A stretch of DNA of 64,000 nucleotides from Chromatiaceae bacterium (GCA_024235415.1 JACKML010000002.1:248001-312000); one strand, 5' to 3'. Counted from the first letter of the stretch, positions 24,587 through 34,452 are shown. Notes: generated by a model from the sequence alone, not told the origin. Numbers and translations: made by a program.

Positions 24587-27512
24587 ATGAAACTGAAAAA
24601 GATTTCCAACCAGGTCGGTTCCGCGGCATCGGCAGAGGCGCCGCAGAATCCGGCCGTCGGGACCGGGCGCAAGCTCAGCCGTCGTGATTTTCTGCGCCAT
24701 TCCGGGATTCTTGCCGGCGGCGGCGCACTGGCCACCGGCCTTGCCCCCGGCATGATGCGCAGGGCCACGGCCGCCGAGAGTGCACAGACCGGCACCGCAA
24801 AAGAGATACGGACCATCTGTACTCACTGCTCGGTCGGTTGCGGGATAATCGCGGAGGTCAGGAACGGCGTATGGACCGGCCAGGAACCGGCCTTCGACCA
24901 TCCGTTCAATCTCGGGGCACATTGCGCCAAGGGCGCGGCGGTGCGCGAGCACGGCCATGGCGAACGCCGCCTCAAGTATCCGACCAAGCTGGTCAACGGC
25001 AAGTGGCAGAAGGTCTCGTGGGATCAGGCACTGGACGACATCAGTGGCCAGCTGGCCAAGATCCGCGAGCAATCCGGACCCGATTCGGTTTACTGGCTGG
25101 GCTCGGCGAAATTCAACAACGAGCAGGCCTACCTGTACCGCAAGTTCGCCGCGATGTGGGGCACCAACAACGTCGACCACCAGGCGCGCATCTGTCACTC
25201 GACCACGGTCGCGGGTGTTGCCAACACCTGGGGCTACGGTGCAATGACCAACAGCTACAACGACATCCACAAGTCGCGGGCGATCCTGCTGATCGGTTCC
25301 AACCCGGCCGAGGCGCACCCGGTATCGCTGCAGCACATCCTCAAGGCCAAGGAGGAAAACAATGCACCGGTGATCGTGATCGACCCGCGCTTCACCCGCA
25401 CCGCAGCACACGCCAACCACTTCCTGCGCATCCGCCCCGGCACCGACGTGCCGATCATCTGGGGCATGATGTACCACATCTTCAAGAATGGCTGGGAAGA
25501 CAAGGAGTACATCCGCCAGCGCGTCTACGGCATGGAAGAGGTCAAGGCCGAGGTCGCCAAGTGGACGCCTGACGAGGTCGAACGCGTCACCGGGGGACCG
25601 GAGAACCAGGTGGACGCGCCCGCCAAGGCGATGGCCGACAACCGTCCCGGCACCTTCATCTGGTGCATGGGTGGCACGCAGCACACGATCGGCAACAACA
25701 ACACCCGCGCCTACTGCGCGTTCCAGCTGGCACTCGGCAATATCGGTGTATCCGGTGGCGGCGCCAACATCTTCCGTGGTCATGACAACGTGCAGGGCGC
25801 GACCGACCTCGGCGTGCTCGCCGATACGCTGCCCGGCTACTACGGCCTGGCCCCCGGTTCCTGGGGACACTGGGCAGGGGTCTGGGATCTTGATCCGGCA
25901 TGGCTCAAGAGCCGCTTCGATGACGTGTCCTACGACAAGGATGGCAAGGAGTACATCGGCGAACACGGTGAGAAGGACAAGGCCCAGCACGTGATGAACA
26001 CCAAGGGCATCCCGGTCTCACGCTGGATCGACGGCGTGCTCGAGGACAAGGTGCTATCGCCCAACGTGACAACGTGCGCGCGATGTTCATGTGGGGCACG
26101 CACCCAACTCGCAGACGCGTGGCCCGGAAATGAAAAAGGCCATGGAAAAGCTCGACCTGCTGGTCGTTGTCGATCCCTATCCGACCGTTTCGGCCGTCAT
26201 GCACGATCGCACCGACGGCGTCTATCTGCTGCCCGCATGCACGCAGTTCGAGACCTACGGATCTGTTACTGCATCGAACCGCTCACTGCAATGGCGCGAC
26301 AAAGTGATCGAACCGCTGTTCGAATCCTGCCCGATCACACCATCATGTACAAGCTGGCGAAGAAGCTCGGCTTTGCTGATGAGTTCACCAAGCACATCGC
26401 GGTCACCAACGACGAGCCGCTGATCGAGGACATCACGCGTGAGTTCAACCGCGGCATGTGGACCATCGGCTATACCGGCCAGAGCCCGGAACGGATGAAA
26501 CTGCACCAGCAGAACTGGGGCACCTTCGACTACACCAGCCTCAAGGCCGAGGGCGGACCGGCCGACGGCGATTTCTATGGCATGCCCTGGCCGTGCTGGG
26601 GTACTGCAGAGATGAAACACCCCGGCACGCCCAACCTCTATGACACCAGTGTGCCGGTGGCCGAAGGCGGCCTGACCTTCCGCGCCCGCTTCGGTGTCGA
26701 GCGCAACGGTGTCAGCCTGCTTGCTGATGGTAGCTATTCGGCAGGCTCCGAGATCAAGGACGGCTATCCTGAGTTCACCGCCGACCTGCTGAAGAAGCTC
26801 GGGTGGTGGGACGACCTGACGGATGCCGAGAAACAGGCCGCCGAAGGCAAAACTGGAAGAACGACCTGTCCGGCGGCATCCAGCGCGTCGCAATCAAGCA
26901 TGGTTGCGCCCCGTTCGGCAATGCCAAGGCACGCACCGTGGTCTGGACCTTCCCGACCCCGTGCCGGTGCACCGTGAGCCGTTGTACACCAACCGCCGCG
27001 ACCTGGTGGAGAAGTACCCGACCTACGAAGACCGCAAATCGTTCTGGCGCCTGCCGACCCGCTATGGGTCGATCCAGGCCAAGGACTACTCGCAGGAGTT
27101 CCCGATCATCCTCACCTCGGGGCGGCTGGTCGAGTACGAGGGTGGCGGCGACGAGACCCGGTCGAACCCGTGGCTGGCCGAACTGCAGCAGGACATGTTC
27201 GTCGAGATACACCCGCGTGATGCCAACAATGCCGGCATCAAGGATGGCGAAGACGTGTGGATCGAGAGCACGGAGGGCGCCCGCATCAAGGTCAAGTCCC
27301 TGGTCACCCGACGCGTTGCCGCCGGGGTCGCGTTCACGCCTTTCCATTTCGGCGGTCACTTCCAGGGCAACGACCTGCGCAGCAAGTACCCTGCGGGTGC
27401 CGATCCCTTCGTACTGGGCGAGGCCTGCAACACCGCGTTCACCTATGGATACGACTCGGTGACGCAGATGCAGGAAACCAAGTGCACCCTTTGCCGCATC
27501 ATCAAGGCTTGA
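24587..27512 (+). CDS. fdhA: Formate dehydrogenase catalytic subunit, interrupted by five apparent frameshifts
   Basis: Periplasmic Mo-bis-MGD enzyme oxidising formate to CO2. Seen: Tat motif SRRDFLR (31-37), a 4Fe-4S site with Cys78, Cys81, Cys85 and Cys113, and active-site Cys203 in ARICHSTTVAG (cysteine, not selenocysteine). The C-terminal molybdopterin dinucleotide domain reads EIHPRDANNAGIKDGEDVWI. The frame changes five times between about 26055 and 26955, near 26055, 26096, 26328, 26850 and 26953. Each time the family sequence resumes if one base is restored (for example GGC to GGCC). With five bases added the gene is exactly 977 codons. All changes are losses, so sequence error is more likely than decay, but a pseudogene is not excluded. 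Confidence 0.88.
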
Positions 27513-27525
27513 GGAGAACCCAGAC

Positions 27526-28155
27526 ATGGCCAATATGAAGTTCTACTGCGACGCGGAACGCTGCATCGAGTGCAATGCCTGTGTCACCGCCTGCAAGAAT
27601 GAAAACGAAGTCCCCTGGGGTGTGAACCGCCGCCGCGTGGTCACGATCAAGGACGGCGAACCCGGCGAACGCTCGCTGTCGGTTGCATGCATGCACTGCG
27701 CCGATGCGCCGTGTGCCGCTGTCTGCCCGGTAGATTGTTTCTACACCACCGAAGATGGTGTGGTGTTGCACGACAAGGACATCTGCATCGGTTGCGGCTA
27801 CTGCTTCTACGCATGCCCCTTCGGTGCGCCGCAGTTCCCGAAGGCCGGGGCATTCGCGTCGCGCGGCAAGATGGACAAATGCACCTTCTGCGCCGGTGGC
27901 CCGAAAGAGACCGGCAGCGCCGAGGAGCACCGCATGTACGGGTCCAACCGACTGGCGGAAGGCAAACTGCCGCTGTGTGCCGAGATGTGTTCGACCAAGG
28001 CACTGATCGCCGGTGACGCCGACGTGGTGTCGGATATCTACCGCAGACGCGTGGTCAACCGCGGCGCCTCGGTGCTCGATTGGGGGGTCAACTACGACAA
28101 GGCCAGCCTTCGCGCACCCCAGAGCGTGAAAGGCAAGGCGAGCAGCGACGGCTGA
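27526..28155 (+). CDS. fdhB: Formate dehydrogenase iron-sulfur (beta) subunit
   Basis: A 209-residue electron-transfer subunit with four cluster motifs: CIECNACVTACKNENE, CMHCADAPCAAVCPVDC, CIGCGYCFYACPFGAPQ and the split CTFC...CAEMC. It passes electrons from FdhA to the membrane cytochrome. It lacks the C-terminal membrane anchor seen in E. coli FdnH, like other soluble FDH beta subunits. It starts 13 bp after the fdhA stop, so it is co-transcribed. It is intact, unlike the neighbouring fdhA reading frame. Confidence 0.92.
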   Translation: MANMKFYCDAERCIECNACVTACKNENEVPWGVNRRRVVTIKDGEPGERSLSVACMHCADAPCAAVCPVDCFYTTEDGVVLHDKDICIGCGYCFYACPFGAPQFPKAGAFASRGKMDKCTFCAGGPKETGSAEEHRMYGSNRLAEGKLPLCAEMCSTKALIAGDADVVSDIYRRRVVNRGASVLDWGVNYDKASLRAPQSVKGKASSDG

Positions 28156-28200
28156 TCGGCCATATGGCCGATCCGGCTCCCTCTCCCCCCGGGGAGAGGG
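28154..28200. repeat. Two strong inverted repeats after fdhB
   Basis: A perfect 20-bp palindrome GATCGGCCATATGGCCGATC (28154-28173) overlaps the fdhB stop. It is followed by a 10-bp-arm hairpin CCCTCTCCCC-cc-GGGGAGAGGG (28179-28200). Neither has a T-run, so they are more likely mRNA-stabilising or processing structures than an intrinsic terminator. The next FDH gene begins 116 bp later. Confidence 0.7.
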
Positions 28201-28315
28201 ATGGGGTGAAGGACGGAGTCAACCGCTTTCGGTTGGCGCCCTGATCATATCGGGATCCCCTGTCGAGGATGCTGAAGCGCCGCAACGACAGATTGCCCAG
28301 ACGAGGAAAACAGCG

Positions 28316-29371
28316 ATGTCTCTTTTTGGCCTAAGGGTTTCAGGTTGGCAACTGTCGACCCTTTTCTTGGCAGGCCTGCTGCTTTTCATCGCGTTTCCCG
28401 CGACGGCGCAGGACAAGGTGCCGGCATCGCCGATCATGGTGCCAAACCCGGCCACCGACCTGTGGCGCGCGGTGCGCCAGCGCGAGGGGGCGGCATCGGG
28501 GCAGACGCAGGTCAGGGGCATCGAGACCGGCGTGCTGATCGAGCAGCGCGGCGAGGCATTCCGTGAATACCGGCGTCGTGATTTCATCGGCAACGCCGGC
28601 ATTTTCATCGGGGTGATCGCCGGCCTGGTACTGCTGTTCTACATCCTGCGCGGCAGGATCAATATCCCCGGCGGACGTTCAGGCAGGCGCATCAAGCGAT
28701 TCGCCGATTTCGAACGCACGCTGCACTGGTTCACCGCGATCGTCTTCATCTTTCTCGCCCTGACCGGCCTGACGCTGCTGTTCGGGCGCTTCGTTGTACT
28801 GCCGGTATTCGGTGCCGAGGCGTTCGGTGTGATCGCCAGCGCATGCAAGGAAGGCCACAACCTGTTTGGCCCTTTGTTCATCGTTGCCGTGGTGCTGCTG
28901 TTCATCCGTTTCGCCTGGCGCAATCTGCCGTCGCGCGGTGACCTGACATGGCTCGTGAAAGGTGGCGGCATCATCGGAAAGGCACATGTCACTGCCGGCT
29001 TCTTCAACGCGGGCGAAAAGATCTGGTTCTGGTCGGTCATGGTGCTGGGCCTGGCCGTCTCGATCAGCGGCCTGGTACTGATCTTCCCGACTCTCGGCCA
29101 GCCACGCGACATCATGCAGCTTGCCCTCTTCGTCCACGGTATCGCTGCGGTCCTGTTCATTGCCGGCTCGTTCGGCCATATCTACATCGGCACCATTGGC
29201 ACCGAAGGCAGCCTCGAAAGCATGACCACCGGCTATGTGGATGAGAACTGGGCCGAGGCACACCACGACCGCTGGCATGCAGAGACAGTTGCACAGGCCG
29301 CGCGGGGCGCGGACCGGCACGCCAGCGCAGATACCACCGGGGCCGTGCACGCGACCACCGACAAGGCTTGA
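28316..29371 (+). CDS. fdhC: Formate dehydrogenase cytochrome b (gamma) subunit
   Basis: A 351-residue membrane protein: a cleavable signal (LFIAFPATAQ), a periplasmic segment, then TM helices including about 95-112, 135-158, 178-198, 232-258 and 265-288. It contains FERTLHWFTAIVF (heme-ligand type His), CKEGHNLFGPLF, and GSFGHIYIGT near the end of the membrane part. It anchors FdhAB and passes electrons to quinone through heme b. The extra N-terminal periplasmic domain is usual for the FdoI-related subfamily in Tat-FDH operons. It is followed 52 bp later by the NarI-like gene. Confidence 0.9.
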   Translation: MSLFGLRVSGWQLSTLFLAGLLLFIAFPATAQDKVPASPIMVPNPATDLWRAVRQREGAASGQTQVRGIETGVLIEQRGEAFREYRRRDFIGNAGIFIGVIAGLVLLFYILRGRINIPGGRSGRRIKRFADFERTLHWFTAIVFIFLALTGLTLLFGRFVVLPVFGAEAFGVIASACKEGHNLFGPLFIVAVVLLFIRFAWRNLPSRGDLTWLVKGGGIIGKAHVTAGFFNAGEKIWFWSVMVLGLAVSISGLVLIFPTLGQPRDIMQLALFVHGIAAVLFIAGSFGHIYIGTIGTEGSLESMTTGYVDENWAEAHHDRWHAETVAQAARGADRHASADTTGAVHATTDKA

Positions 29372-29423
29372 CCGATGCGCGCGCGGATAAAACGAATCCA
29401 TCAGGGAACGGGAGAATAACAAG

Positions 29424-30067
29424 GTGAGTTTCACTGCATTCGTCGATGGTCCTTTCTGGTACTTTTCGGCAACGGTGTTCGTGATTGGCGTCCTGTGGCG
29501 CCTGGTCGGGATGCTGAACATGGGCAGCAAGACCGATTTCAGCACACCACGCAGCTCCGGGAGCGCCGCCGCGCTCAGCATCAACATCACGCGGTTCTTC
29601 CCACGCGCCGACTTCTGGTCACGTATCCGGTTACAGGTGGTTGCCGGCTACCTGTTCCATGTGGGCCTTTTTGCCCTGCTGTTCTTCGCCGCCCCGCACA
29701 TCGAGTTCTACCGTGAGTACGTGACGGGTTTCGGTTGGGTCGCGCTACCCGAATGGGCCTTCATCCTGGTCTCGGAGATAGCCTTCCTTGGCCTGATGCT
29801 GCTGATCCTGCATCGGATGCTCAACCTGGTTACCCGCGCGATCTCGGACCGCGGCGACTATATCGGTTCGATTCTGATTTTCTCGTGATGCTGACAGGCT
29901 GTCTCGCCCTGGCAAGGTCGCACGAGGTATTGCGCGTCACACATTTCTTTCTTGCAGAACTGCTGCTGGTGTATTTCCCTTTCAGTGCACTGATACATAC
30001 CTTCACCTTCCCGTTCAGCCGTGGCTTCATGGGGGCACACTACGGCCGGCGTGGTGTCAAAGTCTGA
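29424..30067 (+). CDS. NarI/DsrM-like membrane cytochrome b, one apparent frameshift
   Basis: About 214 residues if one base is restored near 29881 (TTCTCG for TTCCTCG); otherwise it stops at 29888. The 644-bp span plus one base is exactly 215 codons. It has five or six TM helices with periodic His (HVGLFALLF, LILHRMLNL, THFFLAELLLVYFPF, ALIHTFTFP), as in the gamma subunit of nitrate reductase and in DsrM/TmcC. It probably carries two b hemes and exchanges electrons with quinone. The start is GTG 29424. With the next gene it forms a DsrMK/TmcBC-like pair. Confidence 0.78.
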
Positions 30068-30101
30068 GCACGACGAAGCATCAACCTAAAGGAACTGGAT
30101 C

Positions 30102-31433
30102 ATGGCCATCGATATGAATGTCTTCCGCGGGTTTGCCGAGCAGATCAAGATGCTCCCGCAGATGGCCAGACCGACGGACTGCCCGGACAATGAGCGGGTC
30201 AAGCATGCAAAGGCCATCTTCTCGACGAAGATCGATGCGTCCAATGCCACCCAGCTCGAGTCCTGTGTGCACTGCGGACTGTGCGCCGAGGCCTGCCAGT
30301 TCTACATCCAGACAGAAGACCCCGAGCTGACCCCGATCCACAAGCTCGACCTGCTGAAGCGTTACTACCGCCGCGAAAAGGCGCCGCTGCGCTGGTTGCA
30401 TCGGCTGATCGAACCGGACATCACCGAGGCCGACCTCGAGGCCACCCAGCATCTGGTATACGAATCCTGTACCGAGTGTGGCCGCTGTGGTCTGGTCTGT
30501 CCGATGGGCATTGATATCGCCGCGATGGTGCACGTCACCCGCGAAGGGCTGGCTCACGCCGGCCTGATACCCGCCGGCCTGCGTGCCGTCGAGCAGGAAC
30601 AGGGCAGTCGCGGGACGGTATTCGGTGTCGGACCCGACCAGCTGCGGCAGGCTGCAGACGAACTGCGCGCCAAGGGACACGAGGTGCCGATCGACAAGGA
30701 CAAGGCCGACGTCCTGGTGCTCACATCGACGATCGATGTGTTGTTGTTCAAGGATGCGCTGGAGGCCACGGTCAAGGTGATGAACCACCTGGGTCTGGAC
30801 TGGACCATTCACAGCTGCGCCTTCGAGGGCGCCAATTTCGGCCTGCTTTCAGGTTACTCCGAGGTCCAGAAGTCCGCGTCCGAACGCATCACCAGCCAGG
30901 CGATCGCCCTGGGTGCCAGGATGGTCATAGTGCCCGAGTGCGGACACGCCTATCCGGCATTGCGCTGGGCGGGCGCCAATGCGCATGGTGCCCCCCTGCC
31001 CTTTGAGGTGATGGCCCTTTCCGAGTTTCTCGGCCGCGAAGTCATGGCAGGACGTCTGCAGCTGAACCCGATCGGCGCCGACAAACATGTCACCTATCAC
31101 GATCCCTGCAAGATCGGACGCCATGGCGGTGTGTTCGACGAACCGCGTGCAGTGCTGCAGGCGCTCGGCGTCGATATGCGCGAGATGCCCAGCAACCGGA
31201 CGGCAAACTTCTGCTGTGGCGGTGGCGCCGGCCTGTTCGTGATGGAAAAGGCCGAGCCGATGCGCAATGCCGCCTTCGATCTCAAGCGCCAGCAGGTCGA
31301 GGCGACCGGCGCCGGCTCCGTGGTCACCGCCTGTGGCAGCTGCCGCATCAACCTGATGGCCGGTGCAGGCCGTACCCAATGGTCGACGCCCATCGAGAGC
31401 CTGGTCGAGCTCGTCGGCGCCAATCTCAAGTAA
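30102..31433 (+). CDS. HdrD/DsrK/GlpC-like iron-sulfur protein
   Basis: A 443-residue cytoplasmic protein with two ferredoxin motifs (CVHCGLCAEACQ near 55 and CTECGRCGLVCPMGID near 125). The C-terminal half has cysteine-rich CCG-type motifs (CGHAYPALRW, then DPCKIGRHGG...FCCGGGAG...CGSC). In HdrD and DsrK the complete CCG motif binds a noncubane Fe-S centre that handles disulfides. It pairs with the preceding NarI-like cytochrome as in DsrMK or TmcBC, suggesting electron exchange between quinone and a cytoplasmic thiol/disulfide or other carrier. It is the last gene of the FDH operon. Confidence 0.85.
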   Translation: MAIDMNVFRGFAEQIKMLPQMARPTDCPDNERVKHAKAIFSTKIDASNATQLESCVHCGLCAEACQFYIQTEDPELTPIHKLDLLKRYYRREKAPLRWLHRLIEPDITEADLEATQHLVYESCTECGRCGLVCPMGIDIAAMVHVTREGLAHAGLIPAGLRAVEQEQGSRGTVFGVGPDQLRQAADELRAKGHEVPIDKDKADVLVLTSTIDVLLFKDALEATVKVMNHLGLDWTIHSCAFEGANFGLLSGYSEVQKSASERITSQAIALGARMVIVPECGHAYPALRWAGANAHGAPLPFEVMALSEFLGREVMAGRLQLNPIGADKHVTYHDPCKIGRHGGVFDEPRAVLQALGVDMREMPSNRTANFCCGGGAGLFVMEKAEPMRNAAFDLKRQQVEATGAGSVVTACGSCRINLMAGAGRTQWSTPIESLVELVGANLK

Positions 31434-31461
31434 CGAGCGAGAGTCCCCGCAGTACCACCTG

Positions 31462-31484
31462 GGGCGCGTGAGCGCCCTTTTTTT
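31462..31484 (+). terminator. Rho-independent terminator of the FDH operon
   Basis: GGGCGC-GTGA-GCGCCC followed by seven T residues, 29 bp after the HdrD-like stop. It marks the end of the 10.8-kb operon that begins at 20702. Confidence 0.93.
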
Positions 31485-31559
31485 CCTTCCGCCCGAGCGT
31501 TCGCCAGCAGCCCACCTGCCCTATATGATGTGGCGCTGGCTTCCCCTGTCCACTCGACG

Positions 31560-32639
31560 ATGCACCCAATTCGCGCCGCGTTCCCGTTCCTACCCGCGCT
31601 AGTGCTGTTCACGACCCTCGCGGGTGCCGCCGACCACTGTGTGGTGCTGCAGTACCACCACATCAGCGAAGACACACCGGGCATCACCAGCGTGACCCCC
31701 GAGCAGTTCCAGGAGCACATGGACTACCTGCGGGCCCACGACCACGTGGTGATGCCGCTCGAGGGCGTGATCACTGCGCTCAAGACCGGCGAGCCACTGC
31801 CGGAGCGGTGCGTCGCGCTTACGATAGATGACGCCTATGTCTCGGCATACGAAGAGGCGTTTCCGCGCGTCGTCCGCTACGCCTACCCCTTGACCGTCTT
31901 TGTCAGCACGGACGCGGTCGACAACGGATTGAACGGTTTCCTGAGCTGGGAACAGATGCGAGAGATGAGCGAGCACGGCATCACCTTCCAGAACCACAGC
32001 CGCACCCACGACCACCTGATACGACGGCTCGACGACGAGACTGACGACGACTGGGAGCAGCGGGTCGCCGCTGACATCCAGTACGCGCAGAACCGGATCC
32101 TGCAGGAGCTCGGCGACGACCCGACACTGTTCGCCTATCCCTATGGCGAGTACAACCTCGACCTGAAACGCATGGTCGGTTCCATGGGACTGATCGGCTT
32201 TGGACAGCAGTCGGGGCCGCTGTGGCGACAGGCCGATTTCGGCGCCCTGCCACGCTTTCCGATGGCCAGCATCTACGCCAGCATGCGCACTTTCCCGAAC
32301 AAGGTGCTGAGCCTGCCTCTACCGATCACCGGCGCTTTCCCGGACGAACCGGTGGTACCACTCGACGAATGGCAGCCGCCGCTGACTCTGGTGTTCCATC
32401 CGGATGCCGGCGACCTGCAACAACTCACCTGCTACCTGAACGGCAGCCCCGAGGTCAGCTATGTATGGCTCGAGCAGCCGGTGGGCGCGGTGACCGTGAC
32501 CGCCAGGGGTCGACTGAATGTCGGGCGCAACCGGATGAACTGCACCCTGCCGATCGGCGACTCCGGGCGCTTCGGCTGGTACAGCCACAACTGGATTCGA
32601 CGCGCCAGCGACGGCGGCTGGTATCGCGAATCGAAATGA
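31560..32639 (+). CDS. Secreted polysaccharide deacetylase family protein
   Basis: A 359-residue exported carbohydrate esterase 4 domain protein. The signal peptide ends near TLAGAA. Catalytic block ALTIDDAY (metal Asp in IDD), the HxxxH-type metal site NHSRTHDHL, and FAYPYGEY are all visible. The C-terminal 90 residues look like a separate beta domain. It resembles PgaB-type N-deacetylases, but no pga operon is present, so the substrate is unknown. ATG 31560 is taken because it begins the signal peptide; no strong ribosome-binding site precedes it. Confidence 0.82.
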   Translation: MHPIRAAFPFLPALVLFTTLAGAADHCVVLQYHHISEDTPGITSVTPEQFQEHMDYLRAHDHVVMPLEGVITALKTGEPLPERCVALTIDDAYVSAYEEAFPRVVRYAYPLTVFVSTDAVDNGLNGFLSWEQMREMSEHGITFQNHSRTHDHLIRRLDDETDDDWEQRVAADIQYAQNRILQELGDDPTLFAYPYGEYNLDLKRMVGSMGLIGFGQQSGPLWRQADFGALPRFPMASIYASMRTFPNKVLSLPLPITGAFPDEPVVPLDEWQPPLTLVFHPDAGDLQQLTCYLNGSPEVSYVWLEQPVGAVTVTARGRLNVGRNRMNCTLPIGDSGRFGWYSHNWIRRASDGGWYRESK

Positions 32640-32743
32640 ATCCGGCGACTGCAGGCACCCGGCAACGGCGGGCAGCTCGACAACCATCAGTATATTCGCG
32701 TTTACTTATTCTTCTGTTATGATCGCGCTCAGATTTTCCGTAG

Positions 32744-33739
32744 ATGGTGAAGCCGATGCGCCGAGTCACAAAAACCGTTGCCGCATTGATACTGGCCACT
32801 GTCAGCATGGGCGCATCGGCGTTCTATCCCAATTTTCCGCCGCCCGGTTATGCCGCCCGCTACCCACATCCGCGGGTGCAAGCCAACCCGCCGATCCCAC
32901 AGGGAGGCTACCCGTACTATGCCTTCTCGCGGCCTGTGCAACCCTATCCCTGGTTCGCCACCCGACCCCAGGTCGATGCCACGGCGCGGCCGGCAGCGGC
33001 GCCCGCCGCAGAACAACCTGACGCAGGAGCGGATGACAAACAGGCCACCAGTGAAGATGTCGATGCCGACATTGACGCTGACGCGCTGGCCAGCAGCGGT
33101 AATAGGGAGTTCGTCGAATCCTTGTTGCCACTGATCGAGGCCGAAAACCAGCGCATCCTGACACTTAGGCAGGAACTGCTCGAGCTGATCGCCCGGCTCG
33201 AAAGCGCGACCTCACTGGGCAAGGCTCAAACCAAGCGCCTGAAACAACTCGCACGCACCTACCGTGTAGAGGGCAATCCGCTCAAGGACGCCGACGCGCG
33301 CGCGACGCTGATCAGCAGGGTCGACAGCGTCCCGGCGTCGCTCGCCCTCGCCCAGGCCGCCAACGAAAGCGCCTGGGGGAAGTCGCGTTTCGCCCGTGAG
33401 GGCAACAACCTGTTCGGCATCTGGACCTATGATGAGGACAAGGGCATAGTCCCGCTCCGTCGTGCACCGGGCAAGAAGCACCTGGTGCGCAAATTCGACA
33501 GCATCGGGGACTCCGTACGCTACTACCTGCACACGCTCAACAGTCATCCGGCGTATGCATCGCTGCGCGAGATCCGCGCCGGAATGCGTGCCAATGGACA
33601 GGCGCTCGATGCCCTGATGCTCGCCGGTGGTCTGACGAACTATTCGGCCAGGGGTGAGCAATACGTCGAACTGATCCGCGACATGATCCGCCGCTTCGAG
33701 CTGGCGATCTACGATGCCGCCGTCGCCAACGAAGCCTGA
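32744..33739 (+). CDS. Exported Bax-like glucosaminidase family protein
   Basis: A 331-residue protein. The signal peptide ends near MGASA, followed by a Pro/Tyr-rich linker (about 28-75), an acidic disordered stretch (80-115), and a C-terminal peptidoglycan N-acetylglucosaminidase domain of the Bax/FlgJ type. The domain shows SLALAQAANESAWGKSRFA with the catalytic-type Glu, NNLFGIWTY, and YYLHTLNSHPAY. It probably trims peptidoglycan in the periplasm. Start ATG 32744; ATG 32756 is also possible. It converges on the minus-strand gene at 33742. Confidence 0.83.
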   Translation: MVKPMRRVTKTVAALILATVSMGASAFYPNFPPPGYAARYPHPRVQANPPIPQGGYPYYAFSRPVQPYPWFATRPQVDATARPAAAPAAEQPDAGADDKQATSEDVDADIDADALASSGNREFVESLLPLIEAENQRILTLRQELLELIARLESATSLGKAQTKRLKQLARTYRVEGNPLKDADARATLISRVDSVPASLALAQAANESAWGKSRFAREGNNLFGIWTYDEDKGIVPLRRAPGKKHLVRKFDSIGDSVRYYLHTLNSHPAYASLREIRAGMRANGQALDALMLAGGLTNYSARGEQYVELIRDMIRRFELAIYDAAVANEA

Positions 33740-33741
33740 CC

Positions 33742-34452
33742 TCAGTCCGATCCCGATGTTGCCGACAACGCAAGGATCTCTTCGAGGTAACTGAGCCGAC
33801 GCAGCGACACAGTGATCTTCTCCTCGAGTTCATAGTCGTGCTCGCCGCCGAGCATGTGCAGCATGTCTTCAAAGAAGAACACGTAGAAGCTGTCGACGAA
33901 CCGGATCTGCCGTTGGTTGTCCATCACCAGGTTGTCGAGACCGTACAGGTCGATGACGCGCGGGTTCGGACCCTGCCGCCAGCGTCTTGCCTGACGGACG
34001 AATACGCCAAGCTGCGCGCGTGCGATCGGGTGGTCGCGCAGCAATCCTACCGCCTCCTCGCGGTTGAGCGGATTGGCGATGTTGAACCAGACATTTACCG
34101 CGCGCGCCAATACGAAAAGATTCGGTTCGCCGTTGATACAGGACATCGCGAATACCGCTTCCGGCACAATGTCACCGAGCGCATCACGCAACTGGAAATA
34201 CTGGTTTGCCAGGATCCGCGCATCCGCATTGCTGTAGCGATCCAGCGGATACTTGACCACGAACTCGGTATAGGACTCGGCGCCGGAGCGAAACCGACGC
34301 TTGCGTGTACCGCGCCACACCTGGCAATGATTGCCGCTGGTCGACACCAGCGCAGCGCGTCTGCACTTGGGATTGATACAGGCAATATCCAGCGCCGGCC
34401 GGTCGTCCTCCCGGCCTTCGGTGGTGTGATCGAGCGCCGCCTTGTCAGTCAT
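33742..34452 (-). CDS. Uncharacterised protein with weak kinase-like features
   Basis: A 236-residue soluble protein I cannot assign. It starts with a possible Cys motif (ACINPKCRR), then YTEFVVKYPLDRYSN, and later VIDLYGLDNLVMDNQRQIRF followed by VDSF. That last part resembles the catalytic loop and DFG region of small protein-kinase-like folds (D..xxNxL...D), but without a clear glycine loop. The C-terminus is helical and acidic. ATG 34452 is chosen, overlapping the preceding gene by 8 bp, so the two are co-translated. A lipopolysaccharide-kinase-like role is only a guess. Confidence 0.6.
   Translation of the reverse strand: MTDKAALDHTTEGREDDRPALDIACINPKCRRAALVSTSGNHCQVWRGTRKRRFRSGAESYTEFVVKYPLDRYSNADARILANQYFQLRDALGDIVPEAVFAMSCINGEPNLFVLARAVNVWFNIANPLNREEAVGLLRDHPIARAQLGVFVRQARRWRQGPNPRVIDLYGLDNLVMDNQRQIRFVDSFYVFFFEDMLHMLGGEHDYELEEKITVSLRRLSYLEEILALSATSGSD

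Noticed and set aside
25196..25204. Possible selenocysteine at the FDH active site
   Set aside because: The codon in ARICHSTT is TGT (Cys), and no TGA with a SECIS-like hairpin is present.
24389..25990. 533-codon minus-strand ORF
   Set aside because: Antisense of fdhA, including its Cys cluster and active site; no own family.
28179..28200. GC hairpin as an intrinsic terminator ending the FDH operon
   Set aside because: No T-run, and fdhC, the NarI-like and HdrD-like genes continue in the same direction to a proper terminator at 31462.
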